64,000 bases of DNA. Source: an uncultured Allobosea sp. (GTDB taxonomy: Bacteria; Pseudomonadota; Alphaproteobacteria; Rhizobiales; Beijerinckiaceae). The translations under genes and the position numbers were made by a program. Position 1 is the first letter of the stretch. Every line of letters starts with the position of its first letter. The stretch covers positions 86,919 to 150,918 of the forward strand of contig NZ_CAMFKW010000007.1 in assembly GCF_945957345.1 (NCBI RefSeq), given 5' to 3'. Shown here piece by piece: positions 1-8,786 of the stretch. The notes beneath the pieces were generated by a model. The model worked only from the letters and a program-made list of their open reading frames with translations, was not told the origin of the DNA and searched no databases.

Positions 1-409
1 GGAAGAGGAGGCGCGGGCCCTGCTGGCGCGCGTCGGCCTCGCCCACAAGGCCCTCGACTATCCGTCCGCGCTCTCCGGGGGGCAGCAGCAGCGCGTCGCG
101 ATCGTCCGTGCGCTCGCCATGCGGCCGAAGGCGCTGCTCTTCGACGAGCCGACCTCTGCACTCGATCCCGAAACGATCGGCAGCGTCCTCGACGTGATGA
201 AGGACCTCGCCCGCGAGGGCACGACCATGATCGTCGTCACGCACGAGATGGGCTTCGCCCGCGAGGTCGCCGACCGCGTCGTATTCATGGCCGAGGGACG
301 GATCGTCGAGGAAGGATCGCCCGCGGCCTTTTTCGGCGATCCCCGCCAGGAGCGCACCCGCGCCTTCCTGTCCAGCATCAGACCTTTCGGAGAAGCCGTC
401 CATGGCTGA
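1..409 (+). CDS. Amino-acid ABC transporter ATP-binding protein (3' part only)
   Basis: The gene begins before the window; an open frame runs from base 2 to the TGA at 407-409. The visible 135 residues hold the ABC signature LSGGQQQR, a Walker B stretch [14 protein letters not shown], a D-loop and the switch histidine in VVTHEMGF. This pattern is typical of the polar amino-acid family (GlnQ/HisP), which powers import through a two-component permease. The end [12 protein letters not shown] is also typical. The next gene starts inside its last codons (ATG at 402), so the two are translationally coupled and the oxidoreductase probably acts on the imported compound. The Walker A motif lies outside the window. 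The substrate cannot be read from the sequence. Confidence 0.93.
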   Translation, partial: EEEARALLARVGLAHKALDYPSALSGGQQQRVAIVRALAMRPKALLFDEPTSALDPETIGSVLDVMKDLAREGTTMIVVTHEMGFAREVADRVVFMAEGRIVEEGSPAAFFGDPRQERTRAFLSSIRPFGEAVHG

Positions 410-1727
410 GCCGTCCGACGCCCTGGCGCCGCAATTCACCACCGACCCGTATTGGTGGGACGCCGCCCCGCCCGAGACCGCGCGCGACCCCTTGCCCGAA
501 GAGACCGATGTGCTGGTCGTCGGCTCCGGCTATTGCGGGCTCTCTGCGGCAGCGGAGCTTGCGCGCAACGGTGTCGACGTAACGGTCGTCGATGCTGAGG
601 AACTCGGCGCCGGTGCTTCCACGCGCTCCGGCGGCATGGTCTCCAGCGGCCAGAAGCTCGTCATCGGCGGTGCGATCAAGGGCGTCGACGCCGCGCGCAT
701 GGAACGGCTCCTGGAGGACTCGCTTTCCTCCTACGAACATCTCAAGACGTTGATCCGCGAGAAGGAACTGGATGCCGACCTCGGTGTCTTCGGCCGCTAT
801 TTCGGCGCCCATGTGCCTGGCCATTACGATCGGCTGCTTCGCCAGGGCGAACTTCTGGCCCGGCATACCAGCGTCACCGTCCACAATATCCCGAAATCGC
901 GCCAGCACGAGGTGACCAGGACGGATTACTACCATGGCGGCATCGTCATCGACGACTATGGCGGCCTGCATCCGGCGAAATACCATCGCGCCTTGCGCGA
1001 ACTCGCCCGGGCCAACGGCGCGAAGCTGCGCTCCCATGCGCCCGTTCTCAACGTCGGTTTGCTCGAAAACGGCTTCCAGCATGTCAAAACGGGGCGCGGC
1101 ATGGTCCGCGCGCGCCATGTCTTCTTCGGCACCAACGGCTATAGCGATAAGGCGAGCGGCTTTCTGCACCAGCGGATCGTAGGCGTGCGCAGCTACCAGA
1201 TCGCGACCGAACCGCTGCCGCCTGAGTTGATGGCCGAGATCAATCCCGGCCGGCGGATGATTACGGATTCCAGGCGGGAGCTGATCTATTCGCGGCCCTC
1301 GCCGGACGGGACGCGCATTCTGTTCGGTAGCAGGCCGGGGATGTTCAGCCTGCCCGAGCGCGAGGCGGCGCCGCGCCTGCACGCGATGATGCTGAAGGTC
1401 TGGCCGCAGCTTGCCGGCTACAAGGTCACGCATTGCTGGAGCGGGAAGGTCGGTATGACCGCCGACAAGATCGCGCATATGGGCAAGCGAGGCGGTATCG
1501 ACTTCGCCGTTGGCTGCAATGGCAACGGCGTGGCGCTGATGACCTATCTCGGCCACCAGTCGGCACTGAAGCTGCTCGGGAAGCAAAATCGCAAGAGCGC
1601 GTTCGACGATCCTGCTTTCCCGGAGATTCCCGTGCCGCTCTATGACGGCCGGCCGTGGTTCCTGCCCATCGTCAGCGGCTGGTATCATCTCCAGGATGCG
1701 ATCGAGCGACGCCTGGCCAGGCTTTGA
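402..1727 (+). CDS. FAD-dependent amine/amino-acid oxidoreductase (DAO family, PuuB-like)
   Basis: A 441-residue protein with a Rossmann FAD-binding motif GSGYCG at residues 41-46, followed by ELARNG and the acidic end VVDAEE. The later [14 protein letters not shown] segment is the usual second FAD contact of the DAO fold. The N-terminal WWDAAPP stretch and overall length resemble gamma-glutamylputrescine oxidase and related enzymes that oxidise amines or N-substituted amino acids to aldehyde or keto acid, ammonia and H2O2. It overlaps the upstream transporter ATPase gene by 8 bases. Family is clear; the substrate (polyamine, opine or amino acid) is inferred only from the transporter. Confidence 0.85.
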   Translation: MAEPSDALAPQFTTDPYWWDAAPPETARDPLPEETDVLVVGSGYCGLSAAAELARNGVDVTVVDAEELGAGASTRSGGMVSSGQKLVIGGAIKGVDAARMERLLEDSLSSYEHLKTLIREKELDADLGVFGRYFGAHVPGHYDRLLRQGELLARHTSVTVHNIPKSRQHEVTRTDYYHGGIVIDDYGGLHPAKYHRALRELARANGAKLRSHAPVLNVGLLENGFQHVKTGRGMVRARHVFFGTNGYSDKASGFLHQRIVGVRSYQIATEPLPPELMAEINPGRRMITDSRRELIYSRPSPDGTRILFGSRPGMFSLPEREAAPRLHAMMLKVWPQLAGYKVTHCWSGKVGMTADKIAHMGKRGGIDFAVGCNGNGVALMTYLGHQSALKLLGKQNRKSAFDDPAFPEIPVPLYDGRPWFLPIVSGWYHLQDAIERRLARL

Positions 1728-1793
1728 GCGGGAAGGGCCAGGCAAAGCGCCGCCAGGCGACCGAGCCTAGCCAGCAGCACCGAACGATCGGGA

Positions 1794-3017
1794 TTAGCCT
1801 TCGACGAAGCCGGCTACGGCCAGGATGGTCGCGAGGCTTGCGACCATGCCGGACAAGCTGGCGGATTTCTCGACATCGATCCACTCGCCCAACGAATGCG
1901 CCCGACCGCCCGTGCCACCTGAACCGATCTTGATCGCGGGAATGCCGAGGCTCATCGGAATGTTCGCATCGGTCGAGGACGCTTCGAGGCGGGGCGCAAA
2001 CCCGCCCGCTTCCAAGGCAGCCTTCGCGTAGCGGACGATGTCGGCATCCTTGGGGGTGTTTCCGGCGGGGCGGTCCCCCAAAGTACGGATCTCGACCGAA
2101 ATGGCGCCTTCGCTGGTCGAGCGAGCAGCGTTTTCCCGCGCTACGGCTTCGGCAATGATCTCACGGCATCGCGCGTCGAGCCTTGCGAGCTCTTCGGCGG
2201 ATTCCGATCGCAGGTCGATATCGACCCAGCTTTCCTCGGGGATGGCGTTCACGGAGGTTCCGCCGCCGACGATCGATGCGCAGAAGGTGGTGCGCGGGGT
2301 TTCCGGCACCTGGATGCGGCCGAGCTCCGAAACCAGATGGGCCATGGCATTCATCGGGTTCACGATGCCGAACGCCCCGAAGCTGTGCCCGCCCGGCCCC
2401 TTGAACCGGATGGAATAGCGTTTCGAGCCAACGCCGCCGACGACGATCTTGTCGACCTGCGGGCTGTCGACGGTGATGAAGGACGCGATCCTGTCCCGGT
2501 AACGCCCCTGCGTGAAGAGGTGGCGTACCCCACGCAGGTCGCCCAGGCCTTCCTCGCCGACATCGCCGACGAAAAGAATGTCGTTGCGCGTGCGGATGCC
2601 GGCTGCATCCAGCGCCCGAATGAAAGCCAGCAGGACGGCGAGGCTGCAGGTATCGTCGCCGACGCCCGGCGCATAAAGCTTCGTCCCTTCCCGGCGCACG
2701 GTGACATCCGTGCCTTCCGGGAAGACCGTATCGAGATGGGCGGCGACCACGATGAGAGCCCCGTTGCCGGCACCGCGCCTCAGGCCCATGACATTGCCGA
2801 TCTCGTCTTGCTCGACATCCTCCAGGCCATGCGCGCGCAGCATTTCGAGATAGGCGGCGGCGCGCCTGTCTTCCTTGAACGGTGGGGCCGGAATCTCGGT
2901 CAAAGTGATGATGTCGGCAACGGTCCGATCGTGATCGGCGTCGAGTTTCCCGATCGCCGCCTTGAAAGCCGGGTGGCCCGTGATCCTGGCGATCTCCAGC
3001 GCATGATCGTGCGGCAT
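1794..3017 (-). CDS. M20-family metallopeptidase / amidohydrolase
   Basis: A 407-residue zinc hydrolase of the M20 clan. Likely metal ligands are H94 (AAHLDT, with D96 next to it), D121 or D122 (GVGDDT) and the E155-E156 pair in DVGEEGLGD, with a late histidine in GRAHSLGEW. The central dimerisation domain starts near GPGGHSFGAFG. Family members (PepT-like peptidases, acetylornithine deacetylase, N-carbamoyl hydrolases) split peptide or amide bonds. It is the last gene of the minus-strand operon, 142 bases after the dppC-type permease. In that setting it may finish hydrolysis of the product made by the hydantoinase-type enzyme. That role is inference; an exact substrate cannot be assigned. 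No signal peptide, so cytoplasmic. Confidence 0.85.
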   Translation of the reverse strand: MPHDHALEIARITGHPAFKAAIGKLDADHDRTVADIITLTEIPAPPFKEDRRAAAYLEMLRAHGLEDVEQDEIGNVMGLRRGAGNGALIVVAAHLDTVFPEGTDVTVRREGTKLYAPGVGDDTCSLAVLLAFIRALDAAGIRTRNDILFVGDVGEEGLGDLRGVRHLFTQGRYRDRIASFITVDSPQVDKIVVGGVGSKRYSIRFKGPGGHSFGAFGIVNPMNAMAHLVSELGRIQVPETPRTTFCASIVGGGTSVNAIPEESWVDIDLRSESAEELARLDARCREIIAEAVARENAARSTSEGAISVEIRTLGDRPAGNTPKDADIVRYAKAALEAGGFAPRLEASSTDANIPMSLGIPAIKIGSGGTGGRAHSLGEWIDVEKSASLSGMVASLATILAVAGFVEG

Positions 3018-3159
3018 GATGAGACTCTCTGATAGGGCGTCGGGTGGATTGCAGCAGGCCTCTGATTAGCGGAGGATTCGGATGCCGAGAAGCGCCGACG
3101 CCACACGGCAGGCGCTTATCCGGAATGTGCTCCGGATGGGGCTTGAGGGCTGATCAAAG

Positions 3160-4017
3160 TCAGTGTCGATCGGCGCGCGGGTCGAGCCAATCCCGAAGCC
3201 AGTCGCCCAGCAGATTGACGCTCAGTACCGTCAACATCAGCGCCAGACCTGGCAGGGTAATGATCCACCAGGCGCTGGCGATGTAAGTGCGTCCGTCCGC
3301 GAGCATACGGCCCCAGCTCGGCGATGGAGGCTGGATGCCGAGGCCGAGGAAGCTTAGCCCCGCTTCGAGCACGATGGTGCGCGCCAGTTCGAGCGTCGCA
3401 ACGACGAAGGCCGGTGTCAGAACATTGGGCAGAATGTGCCGGAGCAGCAGGCGCGCATGTCCGGCACCCATGGCGAGGGCGGCCTGCACGAATTCTCGCT
3501 CCCGGACCGTCAAAACCTGGGCCCGAATGATGCGGGCGTAGCGAACCCAGCTCGTCAGGGCGAGCACTGCGATCAGGTTGTGCAGGTTGGGGCCGAGCGC
3601 GGCGACAACCAGAAGGGCGAGCAGCATCAGTGGAAAGGCGAGCTGGATATCAACCAGCCTCATCAGCACGCGATCGTACCAGCCGCCGAAATAGCCGGCG
3701 ACCAGCCCCAGCAGAACGCCGACGATGCCGCCGAGGATCACGGCGGAGCCGGCGATCGTCAGCGTTACGCGGCTGCCGGCGATGATGCGGCTCAGGATGT
3801 CGCGGCCGAGCTGGTCGGTGCCGAAGGGATGGGCACCGAGCCCGGCCCAGGAGATCGTCGGCGCCAGCATGCGGGCGCGCAGATCGCCGCGCGTGGGGTC
3901 AGGCAGGCCGAGCCAAGGGCCGGCGAGGGCCAATGCGAGCAGGATCACAAGCAGCGCTGCGCCGGTGAGGCCGAGCCAGTTCGCGCGCTGGCGGCGCAGG
4001 AACGAGAGGATCCTCAT
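3160..4017 (-). CDS. Dipeptide/oligopeptide ABC transporter permease, DppC type
   Basis: A 285-residue inner-membrane permease. After a short basic N-terminus there is one membrane helix, then a periplasmic loop with HPFGTDQLGRDILSR, a hallmark of DppC/OppC/GsiD. The EAA cytoplasmic loop is seen in EFVQAALAMGAGHARLLLRHILPN, followed by the last helices and LLGDWLRDWLDPR at the end. The ATG at 4017 was chosen because it overlaps the stop of the upstream dppB-type gene (ATGA, 4014-4017); a longer frame to 4431 runs through that gene and is not real. It pairs with the DppB-type permease and the binding protein at 8787-10295. Confidence 0.93.
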   Translation of the reverse strand: MRILSFLRRQRANWLGLTGAALLVILLALALAGPWLGLPDPTRGDLRARMLAPTISWAGLGAHPFGTDQLGRDILSRIIAGSRVTLTIAGSAVILGGIVGVLLGLVAGYFGGWYDRVLMRLVDIQLAFPLMLLALLVVAALGPNLHNLIAVLALTSWVRYARIIRAQVLTVREREFVQAALAMGAGHARLLLRHILPNVLTPAFVVATLELARTIVLEAGLSFLGLGIQPPSPSWGRMLADGRTYIASAWWIITLPGLALMLTVLSVNLLGDWLRDWLDPRADRH

Positions 4018-4934
4018 GACGCCTGCCGAATACGCGGATCGATCAAGGTGTAGAGCAGGTCGACCAGGAGATTGACTACGACGAAGATGGTCGCGACCAC
4101 GGCGACGCCAGCCTGCACGACCGGGAAATCCTTGGTTTCGATCGCCTGAACGATCAGCCGCCCGACGCCCGGCCAGGCGAAGACGGTCTCGGTTACGGCC
4201 GCGCCGCCCAGCAGTTCGCCCGCCAGGATGCCTGTCATCGTGACCACGGGGATGAGGGAGTTCCGGCCGACATGCCAGATATAGACGCGGCGGGGAGCGA
4301 GGCCTTTCGCGTAGGCCGTGCGGACATAATCGTCCCGCATCACGTCGAGCATCGAGGAGCGCAACAGGCGCGCGATACTGGCCGTGGTGAAGCAGGCCAG
4401 GGTCACGGCCGGCAGGACCAGGTTCTGCCATTCGCCGTAGCCGCCCGTCGGGAACCAGCCAAGCTGCACGGCGAAGAGGAGGATGAGCATGATGCCGAGC
4501 CAGAAGGACGGCGTGGCCTGGCCGAGCAGAGCGACAAGCAGCACCAGTCCCTCGATCGCCGAGCCGCGATAGATCGCAGCCAGTGCTCCGGCCAAGCCGC
4601 CGACGAGAACGCCGATCACCAGGGCGCTGCCCGCCAGAAGCGCCGTCGCCGGCAGCCTCTCGAGCACCACGTCGAGCGCCGGGCGCGCGAACTGGAAGGA
4701 TTGTCCGAAGTCGCCCTTCAGCGCATGGAGAAGGAAGGTCAGATATTGCTGAAGCAGCGGCTGGTCGAGCCCAAGCTGCGTGCGCAGCTCCTGCAATTCC
4801 TGCTCCGTCGCGCCGATCGGCAGCAGGAGCACGGCGGGGTCCCCCAGCAACCGCGAGACGACGAAGACGATCGTGACCACGCCCCAGATCGCGATCAGGC
4901 CCTCGCCGAGGCGGGAGGTCAGGTGGCGCGGCAT
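4014..4934 (-). CDS. Dipeptide/oligopeptide ABC transporter permease, DppB type
   Basis: A 306-residue membrane protein starting MPRHLTSRLGEGLIAIWGVV, with the first helix at about residues 10-30, and a long periplasmic loop before a multi-helix core. The EAA loop reads DYVRTAYAKGLAPRRVYIWHVGRNSL, and the C-terminus has LLVDLLYTLIDPRIR, both diagnostic for the DppB/OppB/GsiC branch. It forms the transmembrane channel with the DppC-type protein encoded directly downstream with a 4-base overlap. It starts 28 bases after the hyuB-type gene, so it belongs to the same transcript. No ATPase gene of this system is present nearby. Confidence 0.93.
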   Translation of the reverse strand: MPRHLTSRLGEGLIAIWGVVTIVFVVSRLLGDPAVLLLPIGATEQELQELRTQLGLDQPLLQQYLTFLLHALKGDFGQSFQFARPALDVVLERLPATALLAGSALVIGVLVGGLAGALAAIYRGSAIEGLVLLVALLGQATPSFWLGIMLILLFAVQLGWFPTGGYGEWQNLVLPAVTLACFTTASIARLLRSSMLDVMRDDYVRTAYAKGLAPRRVYIWHVGRNSLIPVVTMTGILAGELLGGAAVTETVFAWPGVGRLIVQAIETKDFPVVQAGVAVVATIFVVVNLLVDLLYTLIDPRIRQAS

Positions 4935-4962
4935 CCGACGGCCTCCATCGTCACGACATTCG

Positions 4963-6609
4963 TCAGAGCTTCAGCCCGTAGATCTCGACAGCTGCCTGTC
5001 GCGAGATGCGCTCCTCGCGTAGATCGCGTTCGACCAGTGCACGGTCGCGCTTCTTCGGATCGCCGAAGCCGCCGCCGCCGGCCGCCACCATGCCGACCCA
5101 TTCGCCGGGCTGGAGGATACCGGCGCGACGGTCGAGCGGCTTGGCACCGGGCGAAAGCTCGACCCGCGCGGTCAGGCCGTCCTGGCCGCCCTTGAGGCCG
5201 AAAGGGGGCACGATGCTGTTGGTGCCGCCGGCCGAGATGCGGGCGGTATGGTCGAGCATCTCGACACGCCGGCGCAAGGTCATGCCGCCACGGTATTCGC
5301 CCGCGCCGCCGGAATCCTGCACCAGCTCGTAGCATTTCACCATGACTGGATGCTCGATCTCGAGCGCCTCGATCGGCAGATTGGCGGTGTTCGTCGTGTT
5401 GACCTGCACGCCGTCGAGCCCGTCCTTGTCGGCGCGCGCGCCCATGCCGCCGCCGTGCATCTCGTTATAGACATAGAAGCGGCCGGTGCGCGGATGGATT
5501 CCGCTGGTCGTCAGCAGCGTGCCGCCGGTGGAGGCCGCGGCGATCCGCTCCGGCACGACACCGGCGAGCGCGGCGAAGATCATGTCGACGAGGCGCTGGC
5601 CGATATCGGTGCGGCTGTAGACGGCCGCCGGCGGCGTCGCGTTCAGTACGGAACCCATTGGCGCGGAGACATGGATCGGCCGATGGAAGCCGGCATTGGC
5701 CGGCAGATCGGGGTCGACGATTGCCTTCACGGCAAAATACACGGTCGCCAACAGCGCCGTATAGACCATGTTGATCGGCGCCCGGACCTGCGGCGGAGCG
5801 TCCGGGAAATCGACGAAGATCTCCTCGCCCTTCACATCGATCACGACCTGCAGATCCATCACGCCATCGACGAGATTGCTGTCGAAGTCGTGGCGGAAGC
5901 TGTAGGTGCCGTCCGGAATCTGTGCGATGCCGGCGCGCGTGCGCCGCTCGGTATAGTCGAGCACCTGCGCGCCAGCTGCGCGCACGGTTTCCGCGCCGTA
6001 TTTGTCGCAGAGCGCCTGGTAGCGCTGCACGCCGAGGCGATTGGCCGCCATCTGGGCGCGGAAATCGTTGATGCGCTCACGCGGAACCTGACAGTTCAGC
6101 AAGATGAGCTGCATCAGGTCTTCCTGCAGCACGCCCTCGCGATAGAGCCGCACGGGCGGAATGCGCAGCCCTTCCTGGAAGATATGGGCGTGGCCGCGAT
6201 CGACGAAGTCGGAATGGTGCGCGAGGTTCGTCACCCAGGCGACCAGCTTGTCGGCGTGGAAGATCGGCTCGAGGAAGACGATATCGTTGAGATGCGTGCC
6301 GCCGCCGGTATAGGCGTCGTTGCCGATGAAGACGTCACCGGGGCGCACGGTCGAGAGATCGTGGTTCTTGAAGACGTGGTCGGCGATGCCAAGCAGCGAG
6401 CCGAGATGGACCGGGATGTGCTCGGCCTGCGCGATGGTGCGGCCCTGCGCGTCGAACAGCGCGGTCGAGCAATCCTGCCGCTCCTTGATATTGGTCGAGT
6501 AGGCGGCGCGGATGATCGCCTTGCCCATTTCCTCGACGATGGTGGTGAGCGCGCTGCCGATGACCTCGACGGTGATCGGGTCGAGCTGCGTCTTGACGGT
6601 GTCGAGCAT
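4963..6609 (-). CDS. hyuB: Hydantoinase B / 5-oxoprolinase beta-type subunit
   Basis: A 548-residue member of the HyuB family. The N-terminus DPITVEVIGSALTTIVEEM and the following QDCSTALFD and PVHLGSL segments are characteristic. The middle has MVYTALLATVYFAVKAIVDPDLPANAGF, and the C-terminal part carries the glycine-rich GGAGEYRGGM and VAAGGGGFGDP. Family members open cyclic amides such as hydantoins or 5-oxoproline with ATP, working as a complex with HyuA. The start lies 2 bases after the hyuA stop, so the subunits are made together. The substrate may also be a carboxylated ketone, since acetone and acetophenone carboxylases share this fold. Confidence 0.9.
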   Translation of the reverse strand: MLDTVKTQLDPITVEVIGSALTTIVEEMGKAIIRAAYSTNIKERQDCSTALFDAQGRTIAQAEHIPVHLGSLLGIADHVFKNHDLSTVRPGDVFIGNDAYTGGGTHLNDIVFLEPIFHADKLVAWVTNLAHHSDFVDRGHAHIFQEGLRIPPVRLYREGVLQEDLMQLILLNCQVPRERINDFRAQMAANRLGVQRYQALCDKYGAETVRAAGAQVLDYTERRTRAGIAQIPDGTYSFRHDFDSNLVDGVMDLQVVIDVKGEEIFVDFPDAPPQVRAPINMVYTALLATVYFAVKAIVDPDLPANAGFHRPIHVSAPMGSVLNATPPAAVYSRTDIGQRLVDMIFAALAGVVPERIAAASTGGTLLTTSGIHPRTGRFYVYNEMHGGGMGARADKDGLDGVQVNTTNTANLPIEALEIEHPVMVKCYELVQDSGGAGEYRGGMTLRRRVEMLDHTARISAGGTNSIVPPFGLKGGQDGLTARVELSPGAKPLDRRAGILQPGEWVGMVAAGGGGFGDPKKRDRALVERDLREERISRQAAVEIYGLKL

Positions 6610-6611
6610 GG

Positions 6612-8693
6612 TCAGCCCTCGAGGATGAGGTTGAGATGGGTGTCGACGGTCGCGGTCTGTCCGGGCAGGACGAGCGTGGTCGAATCCATCTGGTCGATGA
6701 TGGCGGGGCCGGCGATCGTGTGGCCGGGGCCGAGCAGGGCGCGGTCGTAGATCGGGCAGTTGGTGAAGCCGCCAGTTTCCGGCAGCCAGACTTCGCGATG
6801 GGCCGTGACGGCGGCCTCGACCGGGCCGGTCGCAGGCGGATAGGCCTTGAGGTCCGCCTTGGGCACGAGACCGACCGCTTCGATACGCAGCGTCGTGATC
6901 TGCACCGGCTCCTCGGCGGCGATATAGCCATAGACCTGCTTGTGGATGCGCTCGAACTCGGCGCGCAGCTTGACCAGCGCGTCGGCGTCGATCGGACCGG
7001 CAGGGCAGGGCACCGTCAGCTCGTAGCCCTGGCCGCCATAGCGCATGTCGACAGAGCGAAGCAGCGAGCGCCGTGCCTCCGGGATTTCCTCCTGGGCGAA
7101 CCAGTCCTGCCCGCGCTCTTCCAGGCCGGCGAAGCCGCTCTCCATGCCCGGCACGCCGTCAGTGCTCAGAGGCAGGAGGCGAGTCAGCGAGAGGTTGGTC
7201 CGCAGGTCGGTCAGCAGCAGGCCGAGCGCGCACATGATGCCCGGATATTTCGGGATGACGAGGCGCGGGATATCGAGCTCTCGCGCGAGGCGTGCGGCAT
7301 GGATGGGGCCGGCGCCGCCGAAGCCAAGCATGACATAGTCCCGCGGATCATAGCCGCGCTCGACCGAGATCACGCGGATCGCCTTCGCCATGTTGGCGAT
7401 GACCACGCTGATGATGCCTTGCGCCGTTTCCATGACGCCGAGGCCAAGCTTGTCGGCCAGTCGCCCGATCGCCGCCTTGGCGCGGGCCTGGTCGATCTTC
7501 ATGCGGCCGTTGAGGAGATGGGTCGGGTTCAGCACCTGCAGCACGACATTGGCGTCGGTAACCGTCGGCTCTTCGTTACCGCGTCCATAGCAGACCGGGC
7601 CGGGATCGGCGGCGGCCGAGCGCGGTCCGACCTTGAGCAGGCCGCCGGCATCGATATGGGCGATCGAGCCGCCACCGGCGCCGACCGTATGGATGTCGAG
7701 CATCGGCAGCTTCAGCGGGTAGCCATGGACAATGGCGTCGTTCGACATCTGCGGCCGACCGCGGTCGATCAGCGAGACGTCGGTGGATGTGCCGCCCATG
7801 TCGAAGGTGATGACGTTGTCGAAGCCGGCAAGACCGCCGACCGACAGCGCGCCGATGACGCCGGCAGCCGGCCCGGAGAGCACCGTGCGGGCCGGAAAGT
7901 TCTGCGCGACCTCCGAGGAGATGACGCCGCCATTCGACTGCGTCAGATGCGGATGGGCATCGATGCCGATCTCGGCAAGCCGCGGCTGCAGCTTCGAGAG
8001 ATAGGACTTCATGATTGGGCCGAGATAGGCGTTCACGACCGTGGTCGAGAGCCGCTCGTATTCGCGGAACTCGGGCGCGACCTCATGCGAGATCGAGACG
8101 AAGGCGCCCGGCATCTCCTCGGCAAGGATCTCCTTGACGCGCTTCTCATGCGCCGGCTCGATGAAGGAGAACAGGAAGCATACGGCAACGGTGCTGATGC
8201 CCTGCTCCTTGAGCTTGCGGGCGGCCGCGCGGACCTCCTCCTCGTCGAGGGCTGTGTGGATGCTGCCGTCGAAACGCACGCGCTCGCTGACTTCCAGCCG
8301 CTTGTCGCGCGTCACCAGGATGCGCGGCTTCTGCGTCTGGATGTCGTAGAGGGAATCGCGCTTCTGGCGGCGCAATTCCAGCACGTCGCGAAAACCCTTG
8401 GTGGTGATCAGTCCCGTCTCGGCGCCGCGCCCGACGATCAGTGCATTGGTCGCGACCGTCGTGCCATGGCCGAAATAGACGACGTCGATCTTCTGCCCGG
8501 TTGCCTTGGCAACTTCTGTGACGCCCTGCTCGATGCCGCCGGCGATGCCGAGCGAGGGGTCCTGCGGCGTGCTCGACACTTTCCAGACATGGATTTCGCC
8601 ATGCGTCTCGTCGAACATGCAGACATCGGTGAAAGTGCCGCCTGAATCGACGCCGACGCGCAGCTTCAGGGTGGTTTCGTCTTGAACGGTCAT
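6612..8693 (-). CDS. hyuA: Hydantoinase A / 5-oxoprolinase alpha-type subunit (ATPase)
   Basis: A 693-residue protein with the ASKHA-type phosphate loop VGVDSGGTFTD at residues 13-23, the GHGTTVATNAL segment near residue 80 and a second phosphate motif DMGGTSTDVSL near residue 300. These are standard for HyuA and the N-terminal half of 5-oxoprolinase. It is expected to phosphorylate the cyclic amide and open the ring together with the HyuB protein, whose gene follows after 2 bases. It is preceded by the binding-protein gene with a 93-base gap holding a stem-loop. Hydantoin, oxoproline and related substrates cannot be told apart from sequence alone. Confidence 0.91.
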   Translation of the reverse strand: MTVQDETTLKLRVGVDSGGTFTDVCMFDETHGEIHVWKVSSTPQDPSLGIAGGIEQGVTEVAKATGQKIDVVYFGHGTTVATNALIVGRGAETGLITTKGFRDVLELRRQKRDSLYDIQTQKPRILVTRDKRLEVSERVRFDGSIHTALDEEEVRAAARKLKEQGISTVAVCFLFSFIEPAHEKRVKEILAEEMPGAFVSISHEVAPEFREYERLSTTVVNAYLGPIMKSYLSKLQPRLAEIGIDAHPHLTQSNGGVISSEVAQNFPARTVLSGPAAGVIGALSVGGLAGFDNVITFDMGGTSTDVSLIDRGRPQMSNDAIVHGYPLKLPMLDIHTVGAGGGSIAHIDAGGLLKVGPRSAAADPGPVCYGRGNEEPTVTDANVVLQVLNPTHLLNGRMKIDQARAKAAIGRLADKLGLGVMETAQGIISVVIANMAKAIRVISVERGYDPRDYVMLGFGGAGPIHAARLARELDIPRLVIPKYPGIMCALGLLLTDLRTNLSLTRLLPLSTDGVPGMESGFAGLEERGQDWFAQEEIPEARRSLLRSVDMRYGGQGYELTVPCPAGPIDADALVKLRAEFERIHKQVYGYIAAEEPVQITTLRIEAVGLVPKADLKAYPPATGPVEAAVTAHREVWLPETGGFTNCPIYDRALLGPGHTIAGPAIIDQMDSTTLVLPGQTATVDTHLNLILEG

Positions 8694-8745
8694 GACGTGG
8701 TCGCGATCCGGTTTGATCGGGGTTCAGGCAAGGCTGTGGCGCTGG

Positions 8746-8762
8746 CGGGCTGTTGAAGCCCG
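8746..8762 (-). other. Intercistronic stem-loop after the binding-protein gene
   Basis: Six-base arms CGGGCT and AGCCCG enclose a five-base loop in the 93-base gap between the binding-protein stop and the hyuA start. No T-run follows, so it is more likely a transcript-stabilising or attenuating hairpin than a full terminator. Such structures often let the binding protein be made in excess over the rest of an ABC operon. Confidence 0.45.
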
Positions 8763-8786
8763 TCGCTCGGGTCGTGTTGGTGGCTG

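Noticed and set aside
3018..3159. A short open frame between the M20 and dppC-type genes
   Set aside because: No ribosome site or conserved motif; seen only as an operon spacer.
6636..8645. A 669-codon plus-strand open frame opposite hyuA
   Set aside because: Antisense shadow of a conserved gene; no recognisable domain.
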